Shown piece after piece: positions 46,053 to 57,499 of a DNA stretch of 64,000 nt (position 1 is the first letter of the stretch; each line of letters starts with the position of its first letter). The notes beneath the pieces are model-generated. The model was not told the origin of the DNA and made no database searches. It saw only the letters and a list, made by a program, of their open reading frames with translations. Position numbers and translations under genes: made by a program. This stretch comes from Gymnopilus junonius (lineage: Eukaryota > Basidiomycota > Agaricomycetes > Agaricales > Galerinaceae), in assembly GCA_015501075.1 (NCBI GenBank), contig JADNYJ010000196.1, forward strand, positions 1 through 64,000, in the 5' to 3' direction.

Positions 46053-48916
46053 TCATTCTTGTGTATAGCACCCAACTAGTATAAAGGGTGGTGGGTTTGG
46101 ATCTAATACTGGCATTCCTTCAAGAGGATCACCAGTGATATTTCTTATAATTCTGAATTGATCATCCAAGTCAGCATAGATAGGTCTAACCTTCACACCA
46201 ACTGGTTTATATTTTTTCTTACTCTGCACATAATTAGCTACAGAGCTTGTATTATCATCATTTCTCCATTTTCTCAATTCTTCATTTTAGAAATAAGTTG
46301 AAATAATATTTCAAGTATTGTCTTCTAAATCTGCATATTTATTTGCTTCACTCAAATATGCATGCCTCACTCCTGCATGTGTAAATATATGATTTTCTGG
46401 TTCAGCATAGGCTTGAATTTCTAAAGTCTTTGAGAACTGGTCATATTCAAAGACTACAGCTGCCTCTCGTTGTTCCTGAATCAAGTCCTCAAGGCTGTCT
46501 GAAAAACCTGCTCCTTAGATTTTTGCAAATCATCTGGAGTAACTCCTCTTGGGTAGGTTGGAATAGTTGCCTGCTTTCCAGTATTTGGACATGTAATGAG
46601 AATCATTTGTCCTCCTTCTGTGCTATTTTTAACAGCAGTCGCTCCAACCACAGAAAAGGGTCATCCAAGTAATACTTGGTATGCTGGGTCTCTAATAATA
46701 CTTGGAGATATAGCACAATTTCACCAAATCTGAATGGCACATTTCATGCTAAACCCAGACTTTGTTCAATTTGTTTATTTGCACTTTCAACTCCTAAGGT
46801 AACTTGTGGGTCCCAGGTCAAACCTAATTCAATAGCTACTTTCTCAGCCATTGACACAATTTGAGAGCCATCATCTAAGATTCCCTCTTCTTGTCCTATA
46901 TTATTAACTTTTGGATAGCAAGACCTCAATGCATGGGAGTCTTTGGCAACATATATTTCATGAGGTGGTTCATTTGTTATTTCAGTAAGATAAGTAAGTA
47001 CTGGATCACCAGCTACAGTACTTCCAGCTGGGGCTCCTCCTTCACCTTCTTTTGCGATAAGGAATGCCTCAAATGGTAAGTCAGATATGCTGATAGGACC
47101 AATTTTTGGTATTCCTTCCCTCATAAATGTCTTTACTGCTGGCTTTCTGGAATGTGAGAATTGTGTTCTTAGGCACTCATGAACTTGTGGTGCTAATCCT
47201 GCCACATTCCTTAGTGGCATAGTAAATGGTACATCCAATATGGATTCTGTTACAGCATCTAAGTCAATTCCTTCTTCAACTGGTGCTTGATTTTTATATG
47301 CAGGCCTTCCTTGGTAGGAATTTCTGTTTCAGGTGCTCTTAATTGTCTTGAGGCCAATTTTTGTGATTCATGTTTCTTTGGCTCAGAGTTGTTAGAATTT
47401 GGGTACACTAGTGCCCTTGCTACTTCTTCCAATGTCTTATTTTTGATTTTATCTTTATCTTTATTTTCTGTTCTAATTTTCTTGTCTACAGTTGGTTCAA
47501 TATTTTTAGGTAGAGGTTGGTTTCTTGGATGGCTCTCAGTTTGCATCATAGTAGTACCACTCCACATCTGTACTAAGGACACTCCCTTCATTGAGCTTAA
47601 TTGAAATTTTGGTCATCCTCTGTAGCAAAGTAACTTTGTTGAAGTGTTTCACTGAAGGTATCTTTTACTGTATCAAGTCCAAGATTATTTACTAACTCAC
47701 CCAATAGCTGGGAAAGAGCAGCATCTCCTTGTCTATCATTTGAGAGATTACTATTATTCATAGGATCCACTTCTCCTTGAATATTAGTAGTACTGACTAT
47801 TCCATTAGAAATTTTTCTCACTGGAATAATTCCCTTCTTATGCTGTTCTGCAACAAATGCTTTCATGGGTCATCCATGCTCATATGGAATAACTTGTCCA
47901 TTGGCTAGGCAATACCTATTATCATTTCCCTTCATAATGAGTCCAGAATCTTCATCTCTAATTGCATCCACACACTCATTAATGCAGTGTCCAGCTTGTG
48001 CACAATAGAAACAAATGTCTCCATTAGCATGTTGATGGATATGTGACTGGCTTGGAGGTGAAGGCTGGGAACCAACATTATAAGATAAATTCTGAGCTGG
48101 ATAGGGTAGTCTGTAATTTGTCTGGTGCATTAAAAAGCCATTTAACAGCACACTTTGTTGTTCTATTGCTTTCAACAAATTTTCTTGTCCTTGTTGAAAC
48201 TGAGAATTTGTTTTGCGCTGTAGATTGTCTGTCAATGAAGCAACATGTTCTGATTGATGCAATGAAATGCTTGAGTGTGTAAGAATTTTGCAATGTAGTC
48301 TATCAGTGGATGCATTTTCTGCTTGAGCAACAGTAGGATAGCTTTTCTTAATAGCTTCCTTAAATTCTGCATATGTACCACTGTCAAATTCTGTGAATGC
48401 TTTCAATTCTTCATCTACACCAATTGCAACATAGTCAACTAATTTTTGTTTCTTGTCTTTATCAGTCAAAGATGTATTTTCAGCAAACCATTCTTCCATT
48501 ATTCTAAAGAATCATGGTAGCTCTTCAGGTTTTTCATTGCTAAAGGTAGGGGCACCTCGCTCGCCTACCTTCAGCATTTTAGAATTATTTAGCATTGTGA
48601 TTTTTATATTTTTCGGTGATAAAATAGAAGTGTTTCAAAGATTAAAATCTGGAAAAGAAGGTGTGGGGGTAGTCGACTGGAGTTCCTCACTTAGACCTTC
48701 ATATTGAAGTACTAAGCCTGTAACTTTGTCTTCTGAAGAGGTAAATTCACCAGGAATTCACTCTATTTCCACAGTATTTTGGCTGAGCTGAGCAGTGCCT
48801 AACTGATGACTAGCTCACCTCTGGTTCTTTCGTGTAGGTAGCTCAAGTGTGTCTGTTCCAGCATGTAAAGAATTTTTAGTTAATCTAGGAATTTTGGATC
48901 TTTGAGAAGATGCCAT
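46053..48916 (-). pseudogene. Gypsy gag-protease, truncated before RT
   Basis: Minus strand, from ATG near 48916 (MMASSQRSKIPRLTKNSLHA). Gag at 48560-47870: MEEWFAENTSLTDKDKKQKL, coiled part NLQRKTNSQFQQGQENLLKA, and the zinc knuckle CFYCAQAGHCINEC (CX2CX4HX4C, about 47970). Spacer 47866-47259 (Lys/Glu-rich). Retropepsin-like domain at 47238-46744: EGILDDGSQIVSMAEKVAIE, with the active-site Asp-Asp/Gly, preceded by KDSHALRSCYPKVNN. The pre-RT segment at 46277-46060 reads KYKPVGVKVRPIYADLDDQF and DPLEGMPVLDPNPPPF. RT, RNase H and integrase are absent; the tandem repeats begin where they should be. Stops break the gag start and the 46430-46740 region. Confidence 0.8.
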
Positions 48917-50331
48917 CATTCCTTTAACTTAAAAGTGTGAATAATAATTTATCTAGAGACTGAAACTTCACCCCCCTTGCAGTAGGCTCCAGATGATAAG
49001 TTTAGGTAGTTTGCAGGTATGAAAAATGAAATAGATCACTTTTATTTAACCCAACAAATAACCTTGACTTGTGTAAGTTCTGGGGAGTGTTAAGTATCAA
49101 TGTCTTTTAATTAAGTTCGCTTTTATGGGGTTTACAATGAATTGTAGGGGCTTTTTGGATAAAGGATTGCTTTAATTGACTTTCTGTCTTAGAACTTCTC
49201 TAAACTTGAATATTCTCTTCTTGAGATAAAACTAGACTCTGGCTATGATTCTGGACTAATAGACTTCGTACTTTTGTAGCTGAGTGATGCTCTGTCTACT
49301 CCCAACTACTCAACTAGGTTCTAACTTGTATAAAGCCTTTGCTTAATTTATCTCTATTCTGAGCTCAATTCTTAAGTTTGTCTGAAGCTTTCTGCACTTT
49401 TATATCAATCAAATGTCTTTCTATTATCTAGTTTTTAGAAGCCAGATGCTCAATTGTATTTTTACGACTTGAGGGGTGCTGTCTGCTTGCTTTTCTACAC
49501 TAATTCTACTGGTTTTTATACTATTTTTCTGGGTGTCTTACTAAGCTAATTTGATAAGTGCTGTGTAATTAATTATCTCATCATTGGTCCACTTTGGAGT
49601 GAAGGGAATTATGCCATTGGCAGGGCATATTCATCAAGTGCCAAATATTTAACACATTGCCATTTAAGGCATTTTATCAGATTAATATTCCTGCTGTTGC
49701 GATCTTGCAACAGCCAGTACATTATAGTGTCTTTAATATTTTATCTGCCTTGCAGAGGATTTGTCTGAGCCCTCAGGGGATGGCTAATATGTCTAGGATA
49801 GGTGTAAACTTATTAGTTTTACGAGGTAGCGCGAGGGGACAAGCATCTTTGCTTCGCGTCTTCATATTACTAAAAATAGCACCTGCTCCGACGTCAATCA
49901 TCATGGATCATTTCATTTCCGGTTACATTCCTCTGGATGGTAAAAATAGATTACACTGCTTCAGAGTGATTGACTTGTTTTGGCTGCCGTTCTGCATTCT
50001 ATATTGGGTTAAAAGGCTTTTCCCATTGTCTTGTGCATGTCTTTGCACTCCCTTGGTATTAATTTTAAATAACTCGAGGCCCCTACTAGTGTGTAAGGAC
50101 TGTAGTAATCCGCTTTTATATCTTATAATAAATGATTAATGATTACTGGGTTATCATAATCATTATATCTTCTGATATTAAGCTTTTAAATGATTTAATG
50201 TGGTTTTCTCAAGTATATTTGGGATGTCTAAGCTCGGGAAGGCTGTCAACAACCTATATTAATTTATAGAGATGGCTGAAAATAATGGGGATGGCCCGTA
50301 TTCACACATAACTGTGTAACAGTCTCATCAC
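48917..50331. other. AT-rich stretch, possible LTR of the 46-49 kb gypsy
   Basis: No domain recognised. Because gag starts at 48916 on the minus strand, the LTR and leader should lie here; a TGTTAAG at 49091 could be an LTR boundary, but no second LTR copy is present in the window to confirm it. A 160-codon plus frame (49657-50139) has no recognisable features. Confidence 0.35.
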
Positions 50332-50925
50332 CATCAGTCAGCCAAGAATGTTTAATATGGCCACTGCACTCATCTGTTTCTTCTTTTTCCACTCTTCCAA
50401 CTGAACCTGGTCTTTCCTCAATGTTTTTGCCCCATATCGTCATGACCACATCTTCTTGATGGCCTTCATGACTTCCATGGCAATGTACTTTCCTTTCTTG
50501 AGTTGGGGAGTTGCTCTGTATATTGGCAGGCAATCTTCCAATACCTTTTTTTCCTTGGCTGTCCAAATCTGTCCTTGGGGTCATGCATTGTCAAAGTCGG
50601 GGTCAGGTTCTAGTTCCTCCCCATCATCTCCCTCGGCTTCCACCCCTTCATTTCCTTTGGCACCCACCTCCGTGTCCTGCTCATGTTCACCATTCAACGG
50701 ATGTGCTTATATGTTTGATAATATTTCATTGACACCAGATGCTGGGGAATTTGTTGCAGACTCAACCATGGTTGCTAACACCTATCTGCATGTTGATTCC
50801 CCTTTTTAATGTCAATCTGATATTGCTCGGATCAATGCCTGATCACTGTGGGGAAATTAACTTATTTTTAATTTTGGTTACACATGGATCCAGATTTTGA
50901 GACTCTGATCGACACCCGCAGTCGG
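50332..50925 (-). repeat. Repeat C, copy 2
   Basis: Inverted match of 8138-8756 with a deletion of about 60 bp. It preserves better the block after KAIKKMW (YGAKTLRKDQ), showing that copy 1 is frameshifted there. The bases 50926-51190 contain nothing recognised. Confidence 0.7.
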
Positions 50926-51194
50926 CAAGCCTAAATCAAGCATTGACATCATACATCATCACCATAACTTCCTTTTGGAGGTAACCATTGTGGAAAGTGT
51001 CTCATCATCATCATTAACGATGAGCAGAAGAAAGTACTCTCATGGGTCCAAATATTCTTCAATATGCTCAATACTTTTTACATATGCTTCTTACATTATT
51101 TGAATACTATTTACACAGTCTCTTACCAATTTCAAGTGCTATCAACATGAGCAGCAGTGAAATTATCACCATGCAGGTACCTCATCAGCTGCTC

Positions 51195-53622
51195 CACATC
51201 TTACACCTGGAATGGCTTTCAATCTGACCCCCGACAAGCCAATGTCGGGTGGGCAGGGCTTGGCTTTGTCCCCCATACTCTCAGCACTCTTCCTTGCACC
51301 AGTGCTGAAGCTCTTCATACAGAATGAGTTGGTCTCTGATACCACTCTGCTCTCTTATGTTGATGATGGCACACTTATTGTGCAATCAAAGACACTTGAC
51401 AACAACTGCATAGCCCTGAAAAGGTCCTATGCAGTGATCTTTGAACTCTTTACAAGTTCACCCTCACTCTTGAGCATGACAAAATGGAGTTATTCCATTT
51501 TGATCATTCTCATTCTGAGTTCAATCCGTCCATGGATCTAGGGTATGCTCCCTATACTGGCACAAAGACTGATGCCCAAGCCATTTGGCAGTACTTGGGT
51601 TTCTTCTTTGACCAGAAATTGACATTCCATGAACACATCTGGTACTATTCCACCAAGTCCTTCACCACCATTAGGGTGATGAGGATGCTTGGTAACTCTT
51701 CCAGGGGGCTAATGCCCATGCAAAAGCATCTGCTTTACAGGTCTTGTGTGCTGCCTATTGCAACATATGGCCTACAGTTGTGGTTCTTCCAGGGTGCTAA
51801 GTGCCAAGGGACCATTAAGTTACTGACCAGCATGCAGTGGCATGCTGTGCTCTGGATTACTGGTGCATTTCACACCTCCCCTACAGGGGGATTGAGGCCC
51901 TTGCAGGCCTTGTCCCCATTCACTTAGTTTTGAAATGTGCTGCTGCAGTAGGTGTACTGCGCATGGCAGCCCTCTCAGACACTCACCTGGTGTGCTCTTT
52001 GTTGAGTGCGCCCTTTTCCAAAGGAGCAATTCCTCACCCTCACTCTGCTGCCTTTATGACTGCCCCTCAATGAGCCAAAGTGAGGGGTACTGTTATGGAT
52101 GTCGACAATATGCTCTATGTTGTTAGCGAGCCTCTGGAGCCATTTGCTCCAGAAGCTCATCCTGGTGGGTGATTCCTTGAGTTACATCATGGGATTCACT
52201 TTGATATTACTCTGGCACCCAAGAATAAGGTTGGGCTCTGGCGTGAATGGTTAGACCACTTCTGGGAGGCCTCGAAGCAGGAACCGTCCACTCTGGTCTG
52301 TGTCAGCAATGGTAGTCACCCCACTGACTGGAACAAGCAGGCTATTGCAGCTTTGCTTGTATTTTGCCAAGGAGTTGAGGTGCATGCATCTCGCTATGTG
52401 GCTGGGAGTGCTCTTGCTGAGGATGCAGAGCTCTACTCCTTGCATACTGCAATTGTCCGGGCTTGCACCATAGACAACTGTGACTACATTGTTATCATAT
52501 CAGACTCTACCAAAGCCCTGGGGAGCCTGCTTGATGCCTCCATGCATTCCAGCCAGGGTCACTCCTTGGCAGTTATTCACGCTCTTACAGAGTGGTGGGC
52601 CAGAGGCCCTGGCCACCACATCTCCCTTCATCATGTCCCATCTTCTTTGAAATGGGGCATACACTACCAAGCTCACCTTATGGCCACAGAGCTTTCAGTA
52701 GCGGTGGGGCCTAATATGCCACACTCACTTGCCTCGCTGCACAAGGCAGCCGATGACAATCCAGGGGAGGGCTGGAAAGAGTTGTTCCAGCAGCCTTTGT
52801 ACTCAGGGTGACAATTCTTGTTGCTCACTGACCTTGATGGGGGTCAACTCGAACCATGGGCCAAACGAGGGGGCCCCTGGCTTTAGTATGCTGGCAGTGA
52901 CTTGACTCTCTTTATGAGGGTCTTGTGCACCATCACCAACCATGCTCCCATTGGGGAGTATTACTCTCACTTTAACGTTCCTGAAGCTACCAGCTGTGAG
53001 TGCGGATACCACCTCCAAACTTGCAAGCACCTCTTCCAGTCATGTCCCCAACATGATCATCATGACTATCCAGTTCATCTGGATCAGCTCATTTCCTTTT
53101 TGAAAGCTAACCCCACAGTGTTTGCTTTCAACTGCCCTCCTCGAGGTATTGGATAACATGGTTGGGCAAGGTAGGTGTTGTTTCTGTTGGCTGGATTCAG
53201 TGGTTCAGGGTGTGCTCAGAACAGAGTCCTAATACTTGGTGGGCTTCAGCTTTGCTGGGTTGAGGGTGGGGGTCTGGGTTCTGGAGCTTCAGCATTATTG
53301 ACAGACAAGTGTGGCCCCCTGCTTCGGTGACCCAAAATGGTCTGCCTTCAGTGGCTAACTTAGTATGCATGCATCCTGGGCTGTCAGGTTTGGCTGTCGG
53401 GCCCCCTTCCAGTGCCCTTCTATCACTTTGTTGGACCCCTCCCTTAGGTCAGGGCCTCAACGAGAGTACAGGTCCACTGTTTTGTGGTCCCAAGTGGGCC
53501 CATGAGAGCCAGTCTCACACTAGGCATAGTTTAATGGTAGTTTACTTTGGGTGTATGTATAACTGCAACCGGACTGCTTTTGTGCACCAGTATATAAATC
53601 CTTGATTTAAAAAAAAAAAAAA
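51195..53622 (+). mobile_element. LINE (non-LTR) copy 1, 5'-truncated
   Basis: Matches LINE copy 2 (59943-63197) from 'ccacatctta' to the A-run at 53609-53622. It begins inside the RT gene, the usual 5' truncation of LINEs. It inserted into a KDZ copy: the sequence right after the poly(A) is KDZ DNA equivalent to 5983 onward. Confidence 0.9.
51212..53156 (+). pseudogene. LINE RT (C-terminal part), RNase H and zinc end
   Basis: RT catalytic box in SYVDDGTLIVQS (about 51357); RT thumb with FHFDHSHSEFNPSMDLGYAP and YLGFFFDQKLTFHEH; the connecting segment LLYRSCVLPIATYGLQLWFF; RNase H at 52300-52700 with SNGSHPTDW, AEDAELYSLHTAIVRA, IISDSTKALGSLLDA and HHVPSSLKWG; and a Cys/His end CECGYHLQTCKHLFQSC (about 53000). 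TGA at 52810 stands where copy 2 has CGA, and TAG at 52886 where copy 2 has CAG. Frames change at about 51480 and 51900. RT followed by RNase H suggests the Tad1/I-like groups; the endonuclease part is missing. Confidence 0.85.
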
Positions 53623-55783
53623 GTACAGGCATGAGCACTGCACCCCCAAACATGTTTACCAGGACCACTCTTCTCGGAGTCTGTTATCGCATGATGCCAG
53701 TGGCATGTAGGCTTCTGTTTGCAAATGAATTAGCATCAGTAAGAACTGGTATATGCTGAAGACAATGGTGGACCACAGCTCAAGCATGCAGTCTCCTGAT
53801 ATATATTCATATCTCAGTGGTCTGAAGATAGTCGAGACACATCAGAACACTGAATACTTTCACTTAATAACTTGGCCCACTGATCATTAGGAGGCAATAT
53901 TCGGATCACTGAACAGTAGGCTATAAGTCTTCGGCTCTCCGACACTTTGTCAAACAAATCAGTGATCTGAAGTATACTTCTAAATAAATCAGTAGACTGA
54001 AGGATGTTGTGAGAGATGTCAGCGATCCGAATCGTGTGGTGGAAATGTCAGTAATCTGAGACATGTGTATATATCTGGGTGTCAGAATTATGAAGAAAAG
54101 TGGGGCTTACCTGGGCATAATGTGGTGCCAGGCTAATTGCCTCCTTCAGATGCTCAGAATAGTCTGCCTGCTATGTCATGAATGCCTCCCCATCTGTGAG
54201 GTGCATGTCATCTTCTGCATTTCTTGGTGCCAAGTGATCGGCTTTGAAATTTCCATCTGCTACAAAACTCCAGTGGTACAGTACACTATTCAACATTAGT
54301 GAATTGGTCTTTCAAGACTTTATTGCATACCAGTTGGTATCCTCCTTCCAATTGTTGGGAAGGTTAATCCCTGGCTGGGGACAAGCAGCACAGAAAAGTG
54401 CTAATTTACTGAGATGCTGAAGTTCCTCGGCCCCCACACAGGGTTTCAAAATTGATTCCTGATCTGTTACTGCATTGGGCTCATCATGTGCTCAGCTATG
54501 CATCTTGTAAAGTTTGATATTTTGGTATTCCCTACTTAATCATCGGAGCTCCACATATCTGTTCAGCACCAACTTCAGGAATGCAGGACATGTTATCTGT
54601 CGCAACTTCTGGTAATACTGGTAGGCAGATGTTTTACATTCTAGGTTAGAGAGCCAAAAGTCTGTGAGGACATTGAAAGTAAAGACAGTCCTGATTCTGT
54701 CAAAGCTGGCAAGAAAGAGACCCATCTTGAGGAACAATATATCATCTTCAGCCCTCCAACATGTGCAATGTACCACAGGTAAATGATGGACACCCGAAAC
54801 ATCAATAATTGCAATGAATGGATTTCCACTTTGATCTCTGGAACTTGGTTGCAGAACCAGATTTGTTTGTGAATTCTTGAGATCCTCTAAGCTGTCTTCT
54901 TCTTCATTACCTTCATCCTCAGCATCTGGGCCAACCTCTTCAAATGCAGTGGCATAGAAGGAATCCTCAAAGGTGGTTGGAGGATTGGGACCTAAATTGT
55001 ATCCTTCTAATGGCTGCGTCCCACCTCTGACATCATCATTCAAAGGTAGTCCAGCATTTGATGTTGACTCTGGACAAGGCAATCCATTATGCCCAAGATA
55101 GAGCTTGACACCAGTTTCCCATAGGGCTCCAGAGTGATAGTATCGACCATTCTATCATTCCACATGATGGTAAATGAGCAGAGCGTGCCTGTTCCGGCAA
55201 CATAGGCCACATAGCAATTGAGAGCCCACACAGTCTCGACAGCACCATTTACCTGGGGAGCTTTTGCAAGACTGACACTTTGCATCCATAGTAGTTGGAG
55301 CTGCCATTTGCAAGATAGTTTTGAGGTACTCTGGTCAATGAGGTAACCACTCACACAAGTAGTCATTTTGCATCTGCCTCATTATCAGCAGTCCTTTCAT
55401 AGGTCCTGGATAGATAGAACATACTTTTGTGCCCTGTACATTTGGAAGGTTCTGCAGGTAACCAATAACATCATCTTCTGTTGGATCGCCAGTGTAGTCT
55501 GCAGGCTCTGGAACAATGTATTCCAGATGTTGAACTTGATGCTGCACTGCATGAGTAACCCTGTCCTTCTTCTTTACCTTCACCTCCTCAAACCATCCAC
55601 TAGACACTGGGTTGTCATCTGAGTCAGAGCCAACTACTTGAACATGCCTGCTCATTGATGAATTTGGGAGGATGTCAGAGTACAGTGGTAAAAACAGATA
55701 CCCTATATTCAATCTGAATGTTTTCACTGATTAAATGATAAGGAGAAGGCATCCATAAATGTACTTGCATCTGTCAAGGGGGT
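53623..55783 (-). pseudogene. KDZ transposase copy, 5' half only
   Basis: High-identity copy of 5983-8137: N terminus (55727-55335), Cys cluster, CxC2 and the first catalytic region. Here CxC2 is still open (VVHCTCWRAEDDILFL, FTFNVLTDFWLSNLECKTSA, then ITCPAFLKLVLNRYVELR at 54540-55082), whereas element 1 is frameshifted at this point. The rest of the transposase is cut off by the LINE at 53622. Many differences from element 1 are C/T or G/A at CpG. Confidence 0.85.
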
Positions 55784-55877
55784 CAGAAGTTCAGATTGGA
55801 TGATTTGGATAATCTAAAAAGTCTTTAACTAACCACTGAGAGAAAGTTTGCTATTTTCAGAAGCTTCATCTACTTTA
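55784..55877. other. Short spacer
   Basis: About 90 bp between the KDZ end and the mariner element; nothing recognised. Confidence 0.4.
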
Positions 55878-57497
55878 CAGTGTCTCAAAAAACTGTCCAG
55901 ATGTTTTGGCTATTCAACTTAATTTAGCTGTAACTTTATGTAATCTTGCTCAAATCACATGATTCAACTTGTGTGTTGAAGGTCACATGTTATACTTTCA
56001 GAGGACATATTGTTTGTCTTTGTTTGTTACCTTGTTGAAAAGTAATCAATTGAACAATTACAGAGTTGCATCTGGACAGTTTTTTTGCAGGGGTATCAAT
56101 ATATAGGTATCTACAAATTTAGTACTTGGTATAGCCTCCCTTGGCCTTTAATACAGCCTGAATCCTTCTAGGCATGCTATTGATCAAATTCACACACACT
56201 TCCTTGGGAGTCTTTTCCCATTCCTCCTGAACTCTATTCCACAATTCCTGAATACTCTTTGGGGCAGTTTCATATTCTGCAAGTTTCATTTTGAGGATTT
56301 GCCAAAGGTGTTCAATTGGATTGAGGTCTGGTGATTGTGCAGGCCAATCCAGCATTATAATTTCATGGTCTTCAAACCACTTCTTGGCCTTTTTGGATAT
56401 GTGCTTGGGGTCATTATCCTGCTGAAAGACAAAATCATTAGGATCCATGTCATAATACTCCAGTGTTTGAAAGACATGGTCTTCCAAAATTTCCACATAG
56501 AGTTCTCCATCCATCTTGCCCTCTATTCTGCACATATATCCCACACCATGGATTGTCATACAGCCTCAAGCAATGATGTTTCCTCCTCCAAATTTGATGG
56601 TTTACTGTACATGTTGAGATTGAAGGGGAGTTCCTTGTTTTTTCCACACCCACTGCCTTCCATCTGACCCTATGTGATTGACCTTGGTCTCATCTGTAAA
56701 CATAACCCTTGCCCAGTCTGCCCCTGTCCAGGATTCATATTTCTGAGCAAATTCTAGTCGAGCCTTTATATGCCGTTTAGAGAGGAATGGCTTTTTGACC
56801 TTTACTCTAGCCACCAACTCTTCTTTCTTGAGGGCATTTCAAACAGTCTGGGTAGTGAGGGGGGTATTGATGATGGTGGAAAGGTGGCAGTGCACTTGGG
56901 TGGCTGTATCTGCCTTTCCAGTGGTAACAAGTCAAACAATATGACAGCAGTCCTAAGAAGTGAGTTTAGAAGAATGGCCTCCAAGGTTTTCTTTTAGAGG
57001 TGAAGACATCTCTGCACATATTTCCTGAACAGTAGACTTCCCCACACCAAGTTTGGAGGCTATTTTGCAAACTGAGTCCCCATTTTGAAGATGGTTGATG
57101 ATAGCAGATCACTTTTCAGAAGAAAGAGGATGCATGATAAAAACAGGGAGAGTAATGTGAGGATAGTGGGGGAAATAAGTTGGAGTAGCCTTCATTATAT
57201 ATGCTGAACATATTTGAATATGTTTGGATATATTTACTCATGTTTGTAATTAAACAGAACCTTACTTTGTTGATCTCACATGACTGCAAAAAAACTGTCC
57301 TGGATGCAACTCTGTAATTGTTCAATTGATTACTTTTCAACAAGTTAACAAACAAAGATAAACAATATGTCCTCTGAAAGTATAACATGTGACCTTCAAC
57401 ACACAAGTTGAATCATGTGATTTGAGCAAGATTACATAAAGTTACAGCTAAATTAAGTTGAATAGCCAAAACATCTGGACAGTTTTTTGAGACACTG
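55878..57497 (-). mobile_element. Complete Tc1/mariner element, 1620 bp
   Basis: Ends CAGTGTCTCAAAAAACTGTC and its inverse, with TIRs near-identical over about 210 bp (55878-56085 and 57285-57497), flanked by TA on each side (55876-55877, 57498-57499). The transposase gene lies between them on the minus strand. Confidence 0.95.
56119..57178 (-). pseudogene. Tc1/mariner transposase (DDE), five stops
   Basis: Start ATG 57178. HTH region near 57110-57020 (INHLQNGDSVCKIASKLGVG) for TIR binding. Catalytic core: first Asp in WARVMFTDETKVNH (about 56700), second in FQQDNDPKH (about 56440), and the third acidic residue in SPDLNPIEHLW (about 56320), a DD34E-type spacing by eye. It ends KAKGGYTKY at 56119. 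Five in-frame stops: three TGA where Arg is expected (after SSEK; in HIV-LVTTG; in QTV-NALKK), one TAA where Gln is expected (after QHVQ) and one TGA where Trp is expected (before GCMTIHGV). All are single C-to-T or G-to-A changes, with no frameshift. The catalytic triad is intact. Confidence 0.92.
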
Positions 57498-57499
57498 TA

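Noticed and set aside
49657..50139. 160-codon plus-strand frame as a gene
   Set aside because: No domain, composition like surrounding AT-rich DNA, and expected position of an LTR.
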